DNA of 64,000 nt from Oscillospiraceae bacterium (GCA_902767915.1 CACXJE010000007.1:80579-144578), one strand, 5' to 3'; counted from the stretch's first letter, positions 9,103 to 16,645 are shown. Numbers and translations are program-made. The notes: generated by a model not told the origin, from the letters alone.

Positions 9103-9762
9103 TTATCCCGGCAAAGCTTCCGCGGTCAGAAGCCCCTCCAGCTCCGCCGGATCCGCCGCAATCCCCAAAACGCCGGCTGCCTCCAGCTCACCGGGAGCCC
9201 CATAGCCCCAGGCCACGCCCAGGCAGGCCACCTCGCAGCGGGCAGCGCCGATGGCGTCATATTTGGTGTCGCCCACCAGGACCGCAGCCTCCGGCGCGGT
9301 TTCGGAAAGCGCCAGGGCCCGCTGCACGATCTGCCATTTCTGGTCATTGCCGGGGCCCGGGGCACTGCCTACGATCACGTCAAAGCAGTCCTTCATATTC
9401 GCCCGCTCCAGCAGCAGCTCCGCCAGCGTCTGGGGCTTGGAGGTGGCCACGCCAAGCTTCAGGCCCGCCTGTCGAAGCCGAATCAGCAGCTCCTTGATGC
9501 CGGAAAAGGGGCTGCTTTCGTATACCCCGATGGGCACATAGCGCTCCCGGAACTCCGCCACAAGCTGCTCCGCCTCCGGCTGCGTGACCCCGTAGACCTC
9601 CATGAACTTCTCCGCCAGGGGCGGGCCCGCGAAGCAGCGGAGCCGGTCCAGCGGCTCGTGGATGCCGTGCTTGGCCAGGGCATATTGGGCGCTTTTTGTG
9701 ATGCCCTCCACGGTGTCGAAAATCGTCCCGTCAAAGTCAAATAAAACTGTTCTCCAGCGCAT
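9103..9762 (-). CDS. HAD-superfamily hydrolase, phosphoglycolate phosphatase-like
   Basis: A 219-residue HAD-IA phosphatase. Motif I is LFDFDGTIFDT with nucleophile Asp9 and acid/base Asp11. Motif II is GVATSKP, and motif III/IV is VLVGDTKYDAIGA. The cap domain between residues 15 and 80 is the small helical type of PGP and PPase subfamilies. The substrate could be phosphoglycolate, pyrophosphate or another small phosphoester. The start at 9762 follows GGAGGAA. It lies 33 bp downstream of the LysR gene in the same direction, so read-through is possible. Confidence 0.85.
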   Translation of the reverse strand: MRWRTVLFDFDGTIFDTVEGITKSAQYALAKHGIHEPLDRLRCFAGPPLAEKFMEVYGVTQPEAEQLVAEFRERYVPIGVYESSPFSGIKELLIRLRQAGLKLGVATSKPQTLAELLLERANMKDCFDVIVGSAPGPGNDQKWQIVQRALALSETAPEAAVLVGDTKYDAIGAARCEVACLGVAWGYGAPGELEAAGVLGIAADPAELEGLLTAEALPG

Positions 9763-9795
9763 CGCAATTCCTCCGTATTCTTTTTATTGTTCGGT

Positions 9796-10683
9796 TCAAA
9801 GCGGGAAGGCCACAGCGTCCCGGTAAAGCGCCTGCAAAAGGTCAATAAAGGCCCCGACAGAGGGCCTGTTGTCCTCCTTATGGGAACACAGAACACAGGA
9901 AAAGGTCTCCGGGCAGTCGAAGGGGATCCAGGCAAACTGGCCGCTGTGGTCGTTCAGAAAGCCCGGGGCCAGGCAGATGCCCCGGCCCGCCGCCACGTTG
10001 ATCCGCGTCGTATCGTGGTCCGGGCTGTTGAAATACTCCAGCTTGCCGGAGGCGATCAGTCTGTGCTGCACAGCCTTCAGAGCCGGCGGCGAGCCCCCGC
10101 CCACCATCAGGGTCCGGCCATAGAGGTCTGCCTCCGTGATCCGGTTCTTTGCCGCCAGGGGGTCGTCCCGCCGGGCAATCAGATAGACGCGGCTTTCAAA
10201 CAGCGCATGGACCCGGACGCCCGCCATCTGTCGGGTCTGCTCCTTCAGAGCGAAGAGCAGGTCCGCCTCATTGCGCAAGAATGAATCCACCCCGTTCTCA
10301 TATTGAAAAAGCGGCGTGATCTGGACCTGGGGGTGGCTTTGGGCAAACAGCCGTATGGCCTCCGGCAAAAAGTACAGGGCCTGGGCCACCATCAGACTGA
10401 CGGAAATGCTGTCCTGATACTTGCCGCTGAAATTCTGCCCCTGCTCAACGGCCCGCTTCAGATCCTCCCGCATTCCCGACAGAAAGCTCACAAACTGCGC
10501 GCCGGCAGGCGTCAGCGCCGCGCCCTTTCCGCTGCGCTCAAAAAGCGGGAAGCCGATCTCCTCCTCCAGGAGCCGGATCTGATAGGAAAAAGTAGGCTGG
10601 CTGACAAACAGGTTCTCCGCCGCCCGGCTGAAGTTCAGCGTCCGGGCCAGCTCGATGCAGTAATCGATCTGTTTTGTTGTCAT
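9796..10683 (-). CDS. LysR family transcriptional regulator
   Basis: A 295-residue regulator with the N-terminal LysR winged helix-turn-helix (residues 3-60, LNFSRAAENLFVSQPTFSYQIRLLEEEIG) and a periplasmic-binding-like effector domain from about residue 90. The ATG at 10683 follows a good GCAGGAGG site. It is divergent from the flavodoxin/NTF2/aldo-keto reductase operon, the usual layout for a LysR protein controlling its neighbour. The inducer is unknown; an oxidative or electrophile signal would suit the target genes. Confidence 0.9.
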   Translation of the reverse strand: MTTKQIDYCIELARTLNFSRAAENLFVSQPTFSYQIRLLEEEIGFPLFERSGKGAALTPAGAQFVSFLSGMREDLKRAVEQGQNFSGKYQDSISVSLMVAQALYFLPEAIRLFAQSHPQVQITPLFQYENGVDSFLRNEADLLFALKEQTRQMAGVRVHALFESRVYLIARRDDPLAAKNRITEADLYGRTLMVGGGSPPALKAVQHRLIASGKLEYFNSPDHDTTRINVAAGRGICLAPGFLNDHSGQFAWIPFDCPETFSCVLCSHKEDNRPSVGAFIDLLQALYRDAVAFPL

Positions 10684-10710
10684 AACTGCCTCCTGCTATT
10701 TAATTTCTAA

Positions 10711-10761
10711 ATTGATTATATAACATTTCAATTGGACTTTGCAATCGTTATTTGCTAAAAT
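10711..10761 (+). promoter_or_regulatory. Divergent LysR/flavodoxin control region: operator and promoter
   Basis: An interrupted palindrome ATTGA-N12-TCAAT (10711-10732) matches the T-N11-A pattern of LysR binding sites. It directly overlaps a promoter reading right: TTGGAC (10732-10737), 18 bp, TAAAAT (10756-10761). The ribosome site CAGGAGG follows at 10781. Confidence 0.5.
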
Positions 10762-10795
10762 GGGTGTAGAAAATAAAAAACAGGAGGTCACAACC

Positions 10796-11317
10796 ATGGC
10801 AAAGACATTGATCGCGTATTTTTCCAGAGCGGACGAGAACTATTTCGGCGGCGCTATGCGCTACATCAAGGTGGGCAACACCCAGGTCGTCTGCGAGATC
10901 ATCCAAAAGCTGATCCCGGCGGACAGCTTCAAAATCGAAATGAAGAACCCCTACTCCCCCGTATACATGACCTGCATCGACGAGGCCAAGCAGGATCTGC
11001 GGGCCAAAGCCCGGCCGGAGCTGGTTTCCCTGCCGGAATCCATCGACGGGTATGACACCGTTGTGCTGGCCTACCCCAACTACTGGGGAACCATGCCCAT
11101 GGCGGTGTTTACCTTCCTGGAGGCCTTTGACTTCACCGGAAAAACCATCCTGCCCCTGTGCACCAACGAGGGCAGCGGCATGGGAGGCAGTGAGCGGGAC
11201 ATCAAGCGTACCTGCCCCGGCGCCAACGTGAAGGCGGGCCTTCCCATCACCGGCTCCAACGCCGCCGGCTCCGAGCCCGCACTCCGGCGCTGGCTCTCAG
11301 CAGCGGGTCTGCTGTAA
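10796..11317 (+). CDS. Flavodoxin family protein
   Basis: A 173-residue FMN-binding flavodoxin-like protein. It opens MAKTLIAYFSRADENYF, where the strand plus Ser/Arg loop is the phosphate-binding site. VLAYPNYWGTMPMAVFTFLE is the 60s-loop region and ILPLCTNEGSGMGGSERDI the 90s loop, as in the Flavodoxin_4 group. The start is set by CAGGAGG eight bases before the ATG at 10796; an upstream in-frame ATG lacks such a site. It is the first gene of a three-gene oxidoreductase operon, probably under the divergent LysR regulator. Confidence 0.88.
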   Translation: MAKTLIAYFSRADENYFGGAMRYIKVGNTQVVCEIIQKLIPADSFKIEMKNPYSPVYMTCIDEAKQDLRAKARPELVSLPESIDGYDTVVLAYPNYWGTMPMAVFTFLEAFDFTGKTILPLCTNEGSGMGGSERDIKRTCPGANVKAGLPITGSNAAGSEPALRRWLSAAGLL

Positions 11318-11329
11318 GGGACGTGGAGC

Positions 11330-11701
11330 ATGGGCGAGGAGGAACAGATCCGGGCGCTGTACCGGGAATACTGGCGCTGTATGATCGCAAAGGATGCGGA
11401 GGGTCTGCGGGGGCTGATGTCTGCGGACTACACGCTGACGCACATGACGGGCCTGCGGCAGTCGGCTGAGGACTTTCTCGAGGGCCTGCAAAACGGAACC
11501 TTCAATTACGACTCCGCCGACCACGACAGCATTGTTGTGACGGTCCGGGGCGACACCGCCTCTATGATCGGAAAAAGCCGGGTCCTGGCGGCAGTCTACG
11601 GAGTCCGAAAGCATCTCTGGAGGCTGCGGGGAGATTTCACCCTGCGAAAAGAACAGGGTGTCTGGAAGCTCACCGGCTCCAGCGCATCTACATATGAATG
11701 A
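11330..11701 (+). CDS. NTF2-like / SnoaL-like small protein
   Basis: A 123-residue protein with the helix-then-curved-sheet pattern of NTF2-like proteins: EEEQIRALYREYWRCMIAKDAEGLRGLMSADYTLTHMTG at the N-terminus and TLRKEQGVWKLTGSSAS at the C-terminus. Such proteins are enzymes or ligand-binding pockets; many sit beside flavodoxins and aldo-keto reductases. It starts 13 bases after the flavodoxin stop and ends 17 bases before the next start, clearly inside the operon. The reaction cannot be assigned. Confidence 0.75.
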   Translation: MGEEEQIRALYREYWRCMIAKDAEGLRGLMSADYTLTHMTGLRQSAEDFLEGLQNGTFNYDSADHDSIVVTVRGDTASMIGKSRVLAAVYGVRKHLWRLRGDFTLRKEQGVWKLTGSSASTYE

Positions 11702-11717
11702 TTTTCAGGAGGAGACT

Positions 11718-12560
11718 ATGGAATATATTACTTTGAACAACGGCATCCCGTGCCCGGTGGTGGGCATTGGCACGTTTATGCTCAGTCCGGCGGATGCGGA
11801 AAACAGCGTCCGTGAGGCGCTGAAAATGGGCTATTCCCTGGTGGACACCGCCAACGCCTACGTGAACGAGCGGGCTGTGGGCCGCGGGATCCGGGAGAGC
11901 GGCCTACCCAGGGACCGGGTGTTCCTCTCCACCAAGCTCTGGCCCAGCGAATACGAGAACCCCGGGGCTGTGGACGAGACGCTGGAACGGCTGGGCGTTG
12001 ACTATGTGGATCTGCTCTACATCCACCAGCCTGCAGGCAACTGGCTGGCCGGCTACCGGCAGCTGGAAAAGGCCTGCCGGGAAGGAAAGGCTAAGGCCAT
12101 CGGCATCTCCAACTTTGAGGGCCGGTACATTGCCGAGCTGGAGACCGAATGGGAGATCCCGCCCCAGTTTATCCAGGTGGAGGCCCATCCCTATTTCACC
12201 CAGCAGGAGCTCCGGAAGACCCTGGACAAGTACGGGATCCGCCTCATGAGCTGGTACCCCCTGGGCCACGGAGACAAGACTCTGATCAACGAGCCTGTGT
12301 TTGCGGCTCTGGGCAAAAAATACGGCAAGACCCCCGCCCAGGTGATCCTTCGCTGGCACACCCAGATGGGCTTTGCCGTGATCCCCGGCAGCCGGAACGT
12401 GGCGCATATCCGGGACAATCTGAACATTCTCGATTTCACCCTGACCGGAGAGGAAATGGCGGAGATTGCCGGTTTGGACAAGGGTGCGCGGTACTATCAC
12501 CGGACAGACGAGCAGCTGAAGCAGTTCGCGCTCTGGCATCCCCAGTTCGAGCGGGCATAG
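11718..12560 (+). CDS. Aldo/keto reductase
   Basis: A 280-residue NADPH-dependent aldo/keto reductase. The catalytic tetrad is visible: Asp43 (LVDTANAY), Tyr48, Lys73 (STKLW) and His103 (YIHQP). The cofactor region VIPGSRNVAHIRDNL is near residue 220. An AGGAGGAG site fixes the ATG at 11718. It ends the LysR-linked operon. The likely role is cytosolic reduction of aldehydes or ketones; the natural substrate is unknown. Confidence 0.93.
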   Translation: MEYITLNNGIPCPVVGIGTFMLSPADAENSVREALKMGYSLVDTANAYVNERAVGRGIRESGLPRDRVFLSTKLWPSEYENPGAVDETLERLGVDYVDLLYIHQPAGNWLAGYRQLEKACREGKAKAIGISNFEGRYIAELETEWEIPPQFIQVEAHPYFTQQELRKTLDKYGIRLMSWYPLGHGDKTLINEPVFAALGKKYGKTPAQVILRWHTQMGFAVIPGSRNVAHIRDNLNILDFTLTGEEMAEIAGLDKGARYYHRTDEQLKQFALWHPQFERA

Positions 12561-12581
12561 TCGGGAATCGGCAGGCGGTCT

Positions 12582-12630
12582 GCAAAGAAAAAGCACGTCA
12601 AAGTGGGTTATCCACTGACGTGCTTTTTGC
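12582..12630 (+). terminator. Intrinsic terminator after the aldo/keto reductase operon
   Basis: AAAAAGCACGTCA and TGACGTGCTTTTT pair, with AGTGG/CCACT extending the stem around GTTAT. A-run and T-run make it usable from both sides. The rest of the gap to 12744 shows no clear gene. Confidence 0.85.
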
Positions 12631-12744
12631 AGTTCATCCGTTCCTCGGCCCCAGGTAATGCAGCGGCCAGGGTCTCATACTCGGCGCGCAGGGCCGGTTG
12701 GTTCGCCTCCGGCCGGGCATGGAGATCGGCTTCGATTCGTCGGT

Positions 12745-13059
12745 TCAGTCCGCGTCCTCCTCCAGGGTCTCCAGCAGAAAGCTCACCGGACGGAAGCCGT
12801 CGTTGCAGGAGAGCATGGCGGATCTGGGATTCTTCATCCAGCCGTCGTAGAAGTTCTCCCCGCCGTGGGCCAGAGCCAGGACGAAGGGAGACAAGGTGTC
12901 CCAGGCGCTGGTGCAGAAGCCTGCGGGCCGCTCCCAGCCGTTGGCGATCCAGGTCTGTCCAAGCTGCACCGAGCAGGCATGCTCGATTGGGTTTTCGTAT
13001 TCGGCACTCAGGTCGTCATAGCGGGCCATCCGCTTGACGGTGATGCGCACTTTTTTCAC
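12745..13059 (-). CDS. TIGR04076 family protein
   Basis: A 104-residue protein starting from GTG at 13059 (VKKVRITVKRM) with AAGGGGCGGAG before it. Motifs fit the TIGR04076 family: a conserved Cys in EHACSVQLGQ, WERPAGFCTSAWDTLSPFVLALAHGG and NDGFRPVSFLLE. The family is common in Clostridia and of unknown function. It is the last gene of a three-gene minus-strand operon, 14 bases after DUF5655. Confidence 0.75.
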   Translation of the reverse strand: MKKVRITVKRMARYDDLSAEYENPIEHACSVQLGQTWIANGWERPAGFCTSAWDTLSPFVLALAHGGENFYDGWMKNPRSAMLSCNDGFRPVSFLLETLEEDAD

Positions 13060-13073
13060 GTTCTCCGCCCCTT

Positions 13074-13454
13074 TCAGCGTTTTCTCTCGGAAAAGTCGTA
13101 TGCCAGTCTTGTCCAGGCCAGCAGCTCCTCGTCCAGCTCTGCCGGGTCCCCCAGGACGACGTGGACCGTCCAGCGGCCCGGATAGGGTTCCGTCTGCACC
13201 GCTGCCCGGGGAGATTCCAGCGGTGCGGGCAGGCCCAGGGTAAAGGTCAGCCAGGGCTCCGGGCGCTCCTCCTTTTTCCGCACCCGGGCAAAGCTGACGC
13301 AGGCGAACACATGCCGGTGAAAAAAAGTGATTTGGGTCTTCTGCACCCGCTTCTGAGCCGCGGGGAAGGCCGCCAGCAGCCAATCCTCCAGAGCCTCATA
13401 CAGTCCCAGGGCAGAGGGCTGCTCGTTCAAAAACAGCAGGGTGTCGGCGTCCAC
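13074..13454 (-). CDS. DUF5655 domain-containing protein
   Basis: A 126-residue protein from a GTG at 13454 preceded by AAAGGAGG at ideal distance. LYEALEDWLLAAFPAAQKRVQKTQITFFHRHVFACVSF is the DUF5655 pattern, a small domain often found alone or fused to DNA-related domains. No catalytic site is visible. It lies 29 bases downstream of the hydrolase gene and 14 upstream of the TIGR04076 gene. Confidence 0.72.
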   Translation of the reverse strand: MDADTLLFLNEQPSALGLYEALEDWLLAAFPAAQKRVQKTQITFFHRHVFACVSFARVRKKEERPEPWLTFTLGLPAPLESPRAAVQTEPYPGRWTVHVVLGDPAELDEELLAWTRLAYDFSERKR

Positions 13455-13483
13455 GGGGGCCTCCTTTCCGGAAGAGGATCCGG

Positions 13484-14233
13484 TTATTGATACTGCCGCA
13501 GCCAGTCCCGGATCAGGATCTTCATGGTCTCCCGGCTCCGGTCGAAGTGGTGGGTCTCCCCCTCCAGAATGACCAGCCGGCAATTTTCGTATCGACGGGC
13601 CGCCGCGACGGAATCTGCCGGCGGAACCAGATCGTCCAGCTCTCCCTGGAGCAGCAGCACCGGCCCCGGAAAGCGGTCTATCGCCTCCTCCGCCCGGAGC
13701 ATCTGGGCCGTGCGGATATAATTCCCCTCCAGGGTCAGACCCTTGATGGTGGGAAATTCCCGGGGAATGCGCGTCGGGTCAAAGGCTCGGCCCAGCATAT
13801 TCCCGGCCCGGGCGCCCCGAAGGATCATAAACGCGGGAGCCCGGAGGATCAGACCCCGGACCCGGTCCGGCGCCATGCCTCCCACCAGAGCCGCTGTCAG
13901 CCCACCCTGGGAATGGCCGGAGAGCCAGATCTCTGTGATATTGTCCAGGGTTTCGGCATAGTCCAGCACCGCCAGGGTGTTGGAGATCCATTTGAACAGG
14001 GTGTGTTTTTGGAAGGCGCCGCCGCTCTCTCCGTGGCCGTAGAGGTCGAAGCGGAGGGTGGCAAAGCCCGCAGCCCGCATAGCCTCGCAGGCGGCCAGGT
14101 TGTGGGGCCGGTCCTTGGAGCTGGTGAAGCCGTGCAGCACGATCACCAGAGGGCAGGGATCCTCTGTGGGCCGCTCCAGCACCCCAACCAGTCGGATCCC
14201 GTCGTCAAACAGTTCGATTCGTTGTTCCATCAT
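13484..14233 (-). CDS. Alpha/beta hydrolase (serine hydrolase)
   Basis: A 249-residue alpha/beta-hydrolase. The oxyanion strand is VIVLHGFTSSKDRPHNLA, the nucleophile elbow GHSQGG places Ser108, the acid is in LQGELDDLVPP and the base in EGETHHFD. Closest in style to bacterial cinnamoyl-ester or acyl esterases and peptidase-like hydrolases; the substrate is open. The start at 14233 (or 14230) is chosen over an upstream in-frame ATG because translation before it resembles nothing in the family. A near-consensus promoter lies at 14404-14432. Confidence 0.87.
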   Translation of the reverse strand: MMEQRIELFDDGIRLVGVLERPTEDPCPLVIVLHGFTSSKDRPHNLAACEAMRAAGFATLRFDLYGHGESGGAFQKHTLFKWISNTLAVLDYAETLDNITEIWLSGHSQGGLTAALVGGMAPDRVRGLILRAPAFMILRGARAGNMLGRAFDPTRIPREFPTIKGLTLEGNYIRTAQMLRAEEAIDRFPGPVLLLQGELDDLVPPADSVAAARRYENCRLVILEGETHHFDRSRETMKILIRDWLRQYQ

Positions 14234-14281
14234 GCTTGTATCTCTCTTATCGTTGTTTTTCCGTTGGGCACAGGTCGGGAT

Positions 14282-14380
14282 TTGGCGCACCGTAGGGGGC
14301 GGCGTCCTCGACGCCCCGAACGTCCCGTTTTCTGATACTTGCGGGCCGTCGGGGACGCCGGCCCCTACGGGTTGATCACA
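14282..14380. repeat. Palindromic element pair with GTAGGGG and CCCCTACGGG boundaries
   Basis: ACCGTAGGGGGCGGCGTCCTCGACGCC (14290-14316) and GCCGTCGGGGACGCCGGCCCCTACGGG (14345-14371) face each other, the boundary boxes being reverse complements. This lies between the hydrolase start and its promoter, so it is part of the mRNA leader. Confidence 0.7.
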
Positions 14381-14403
14381 ACAAATCCCGTTTTTCCAAT
14401 TCT

Positions 14404-14432
14404 ATTATACCATGCCATGCAGCGGCAATCAA
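14404..14432 (-). promoter_or_regulatory. Sigma-A promoter for the hydrolase operon
   Basis: Minus strand: TTGATT (14427-14432), exactly 17 bp, TATAAT (14404-14409). It gives a leader of about 165 bases containing the palindromic element. Confidence 0.75.
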
Positions 14433-14558
14433 GAAAAAGCCGTCTCTGTTGGGACAGGAAAGCTTTTCCCTTGATTTCATCGTCAGTTTCCATCTTTTTT
14501 ATTACATATTCACAGATAACCCTCAGCTCAAATCCCGATTTGTCGAGATTCTTTTCTA

Positions 14559-14915
14559 TCAATGATTCTTCTCTTTTATGGTTTTTATGGATGAAATAAG
14601 CATACGTCTGATCGCACCGCAGTTGTTTTTGATCGGTTTGTACGTTTGTTCATCCATATATCCGGTTTCAAACAGCAATTCAAGCCAATACTCTGTCTCA
14701 TATACTTCTTTAAGGGATATCTCAAACTTTGAAATAAAGTCTTTTGTCCCCTGCGCGTATTGTGCCTCATGAATATTTGCGCCTATTGAAGTACCGCTTC
14801 TGAGCAATTGATTTGTCAACACGGAATCGCGGTGTTCCTGCTTGATCGTTTTGCAAAGGAGAACGATCTGTTTCGCAAATTCTTTGGCTTTATCTCGGAG
14901 TATGCTGTCAGCCAT
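14559..14915 (-). CDS. Four-helix-bundle protein (S23 / Avd-like, TIGR02436)
   Basis: A 118-residue all-helical protein. KAKEFAKQIVLLCKTI, VLTNQLLRSGTSIGANIHEAQYAQGTKDFISKFEISLKEVYETEYWLELL and the Arg-rich tail match the TIGR02436 four-helix-bundle family, related to proteins encoded in 23S rRNA intervening sequences and to the Avd accessory protein of diversity-generating retroelements. These bind nucleic acid through a basic pentamer surface. The ATG at 14915 follows TTTGAGGTG. Base composition is distinctly more AT-rich than neighbours. No reverse transcriptase is near; instead two hairpin arrays follow upstream of the gene (14961-15420). Confidence 0.87.
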   Translation of the reverse strand: MADSILRDKAKEFAKQIVLLCKTIKQEHRDSVLTNQLLRSGTSIGANIHEAQYAQGTKDFISKFEISLKEVYETEYWLELLFETGYMDEQTYKPIKNNCGAIRRMLISSIKTIKEKNH

Positions 14916-14960
14916 AGTTTTCACCTCAAACGGATCATAACATAAAAACACAAATCTATC

Positions 14961-15135
14961 AAGTTATATTGCGCCTGCGACGCAGTTATATTGATCCTGT
15001 GGATCAGTTATATTTTGCGGCTGCACCGCAAAGTGATATTATATTCGCCTCCAAAGCTGCGCGCAGCGCAATATCACTCGGCGCAAGCCGAATATAACTG
15101 CAGCGCAATAAAACTCGCCGCAGGCGAATAAAACT
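14961..15135. repeat. Hairpin array 1: mini-hairpins separated by GTTATATT/GTGATATT boxes
   Basis: Four boxes (GTTATATT x3, GTGATATT) point one way, then AATATCAC, AATATAAC and two AATAAAAC boxes point the other. Between boxes lie small palindromes with different stems: GATCC/GGATC, TGCGG/CCGCA, GCGC/GCGC, CGGC/GCCG, CGCC/GGCG. The centre (15046-15074) has ATTCGCCTCCAAAGCTGCGCG. The whole is mirror-symmetric in box direction. Confidence 0.85.
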
Positions 15136-15136
15136 G

Positions 15137-15173
15137 AAAGAAACCTGATTTGGTAGACAAATCAGGTTTCTTT
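15137..15173. terminator. Perfect hairpin, bidirectional terminator-like
   Basis: AAAGAAACCTGATTT and its exact complement surround the loop GGTAGAC, with A-run and T-run flanks. It lies midway between the two hairpin arrays. Confidence 0.65.
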
Positions 15174-15242
15174 CTTGGCAATGGGGTACGAAAAAGATGG
15201 ATTTGCGTTTTTGGCGGATGGATTCGGACCATTGAAAAAATT

Positions 15243-15420
15243 AAGTGAAATATCTCGCTTGCGCTCGATGTGATATTTTCCGCTTGAGCGAAAAGTGATA
15301 TTGCTCCTTCGGAGCAGTGATATTCTATTCGCCTTCAAACTGCGCGAAGCGCAATATCACTCGGCGCAAGCTGAATATAACTGCGAAGCAATATCACTCG
15401 CCGCAGGCGAATAGAGTTGA
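15243..15420. repeat. Hairpin array 2, same plan as array 1 with different stems
   Basis: Boxes GTGAAATATC, GTGATATT x3, then AATATCAC, AATATAAC, AATATCAC. Inter-box stems here are TCGC/GCG(C)TCGA-type, CGCTTGAGCG, GCTCCTTCGGAGC, CGCGAAGCG, CGGCGCAAGCTG and CGCCGCAGGCG. The centre ATTCGCCTTCAAACTGCGCG matches array 1. Spacing of boxes and reversal point are conserved while stems differ. Confidence 0.85.
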
Positions 15421-15451
15421 AAAAACCTCGTCTTTCGACGAGGCTTTTTCT
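15421..15451 (-). terminator. Terminator of tRNA-Ser
   Basis: On the minus strand GCCTCGTC-GAAA-GACGAGG followed by a T-run begins one base after the CCA end of the tRNA. Confidence 0.85.
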
Positions 15452-15542
15452 GGCGGAGTGGGAGGGATTCGAACCCTCGGTACGCTTTTGACGTACACAC
15501 GATTTCCAGTCGTGCTCGTTATGACCGCTTCGATACCACTCC
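15452..15542 (-). tRNA. tRNA-Ser (anticodon GGA), CCA encoded
   Basis: The 91-base minus-strand sequence begins GGAGTGGTATCGAAGCGG and ends CCCACTCCG-CCA. The acceptor stem pairs GGAGTGG with CCACTCC. The anticodon arm is CACGA-CTGGAAA-TCGTG, giving GGA for UCC/UCU codons. A long variable arm (GTACG...CGTAC around TCAAAAG) is typical of serine tRNA, and the T arm reads GAGGGTTCGAATCCCTC. The terminator follows directly and a consensus promoter lies upstream. Confidence 0.97.
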
Positions 15543-15609
15543 AGATGCAATTGTCCGCGGCGATTGCTCCCGCTTCGGCCAAAGCGCGGTCGTGCGCTCA
15601 AGCCTGATT

Positions 15610-15638
15610 ATTATACCCATGATTCTTTCGTTTGTCAA
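15610..15638 (-). promoter_or_regulatory. Consensus promoter for tRNA-Ser
   Basis: Minus strand TTGACA (15633-15638), 17 bp, TATAAT (15610-15615): both hexamers perfect, as expected for a stable RNA gene. Confidence 0.85.
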
Positions 15639-15750
15639 CTGTTTTTTTCAAAATCCGGAAGATTCCTTTTTCATCCCGGTTCCGGGGCGAATGTCTCCCG
15701 CATCTCTTAATGCGCTGGACGAAAAAAACCGCTTCTGCTTCAAAAGTAGA

Positions 15751-15779
15751 TTGACAATTGCAAAAAAACGGAGTAAAAT
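15751..15779 (+). promoter_or_regulatory. Promoter for the zinc-ribbon membrane protein
   Basis: TTGACA (15751-15756), 17 bp, TAAAAT (15774-15779), then GGAGGA at 15811 before the ATG at 15823. Confidence 0.75.
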
Positions 15780-15822
15780 ATGAATGTCTGATAGACAATT
15801 ACTTATGACTGGAGGATACAAA

Positions 15823-16461
15823 ATGTTCTGTGAAAACTGCGGAACCCGCGTAGAAGACGGCCAGCCCTTCTGCCCCAACTGCGGCACTCGTCTGGGCGCT
15901 CCCGCTGCGCAGCCCAATCCCGTTCCCACTTACACCGCTCCGGCTCCCCGGGCCCCCAAGGCGCCCCGTGCCCCCACCGGCTCCATCCTGGACCGTTTCA
16001 TGGGCATGCCTGTGCTGAACAAGATCTTCACCCTCTGCACCCTGGGCCTCCTGCTCATTGGCATGATCATGTCCTGGCTCAAGGTCTTCGGCAAGAGCGT
16101 CTCTCAATCCTATTGGGGTGAGACCGTGAAGTTCCATGAGCACGCACATCTGAGCGAAGTCACCGGCACCTGGCTGCTGGTCATCACCGCCATCCTCAGC
16201 ACCCTGGCCATCGCTGCTCTGATCCTTTGGCTGATCGGCAAGCTGGACACCAAGTTCGTGTTCATTTTCGCCGGCGGCGTTGCCGGTCTGATTTTCCTGA
16301 TGCTGGTCATCAAGTGGATCGCCGGTTCCGACACCATGAAGGTCATCAACGGCAAGGCTGGTATGCACCTGTCCGTGGCCGGCTGGTTCTGGTTCTTTGC
16401 TGAAATGGGCGCCTGCGCCACCGGCATCCTGAACTTCATCATGATGCCCAAGGACAGATAA
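15823..16461 (+). CDS. Zinc-ribbon membrane protein
   Basis: A 212-residue protein. Residues 1-27 are a zinc ribbon (MFCENCGTRVEDGQPFCPNCG, two CxxC knuckles), followed by a Pro/Ala-rich linker to about residue 50. Four hydrophobic segments follow (near 66-85, 118-140, 148-170 and 185-205). Such proteins are common in Clostridia and unassigned. The long in-frame upstream extension is rejected because GGAGGATACAAA precedes this ATG. Its architecture resembles the protein at 24926-25942; both start FCxxCGT and are monocistronic with their own promoter and terminator. Confidence 0.8.
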   Translation: MFCENCGTRVEDGQPFCPNCGTRLGAPAAQPNPVPTYTAPAPRAPKAPRAPTGSILDRFMGMPVLNKIFTLCTLGLLLIGMIMSWLKVFGKSVSQSYWGETVKFHEHAHLSEVTGTWLLVITAILSTLAIAALILWLIGKLDTKFVFIFAGGVAGLIFLMLVIKWIAGSDTMKVINGKAGMHLSVAGWFWFFAEMGACATGILNFIMMPKDR

Positions 16462-16494
16462 GCTGCTGCTCCATTACATTTTAATCTGTCTCGC

Positions 16495-16526
16495 ACCTGC
16501 CGCGGCAACCCCGCGGCAGGTTTTTT
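16495..16526 (+). terminator. Terminator after the zinc-ribbon gene
   Basis: ACCTGCCGCGG-CAAC-CCGCGGCAGGT followed by six T residues. Confidence 0.88.
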
Positions 16527-16559
16527 GTCTGCACGACACGCAGCTGCTTGCCGACACGG

Positions 16560-16645
16560 CCGGCAGACTTGTGCCCTTCTCGGGTATTGCCGGCGCTGCA
16601 GGCAGGCCCGACCTCATGGCGCACACTGTGCGCCGCTACACAAGC
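16560..16645. repeat. Intergenic palindromes before trmB
   Basis: The 16527-16766 gap holds GGCGCAC-ACT-GTGCGCC followed by GCTACA (16618-16641) and a TATTGCCGGCGCTGCAGGC element (16585-16605). A near copy of the latter occurs at 45122-45142. No gene is seen. Confidence 0.65.

Noticed and set aside
12631-12744. Short open frame on the minus strand (RRIEADLHARPEANQPALRA...) beyond the TIGR04076 gene
   Set aside because: It reads protein-like but has no usable start codon and ends inside the terminator hairpin; at most a remnant.
14365-14562. TTG-initiated 65-codon frame after the four-helix-bundle gene
   Set aside because: It overlaps the gene's stop, has no ribosome site, and contains the promoter at 14404-14432, so it is leader DNA rather than a gene.
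14559-15420. Possible diversity-generating retroelement, suggested by the Avd-like protein
   Set aside because: No reverse transcriptase, template repeat or variable target gene is found; arrays show paired stem changes, not adenine-directed variation.
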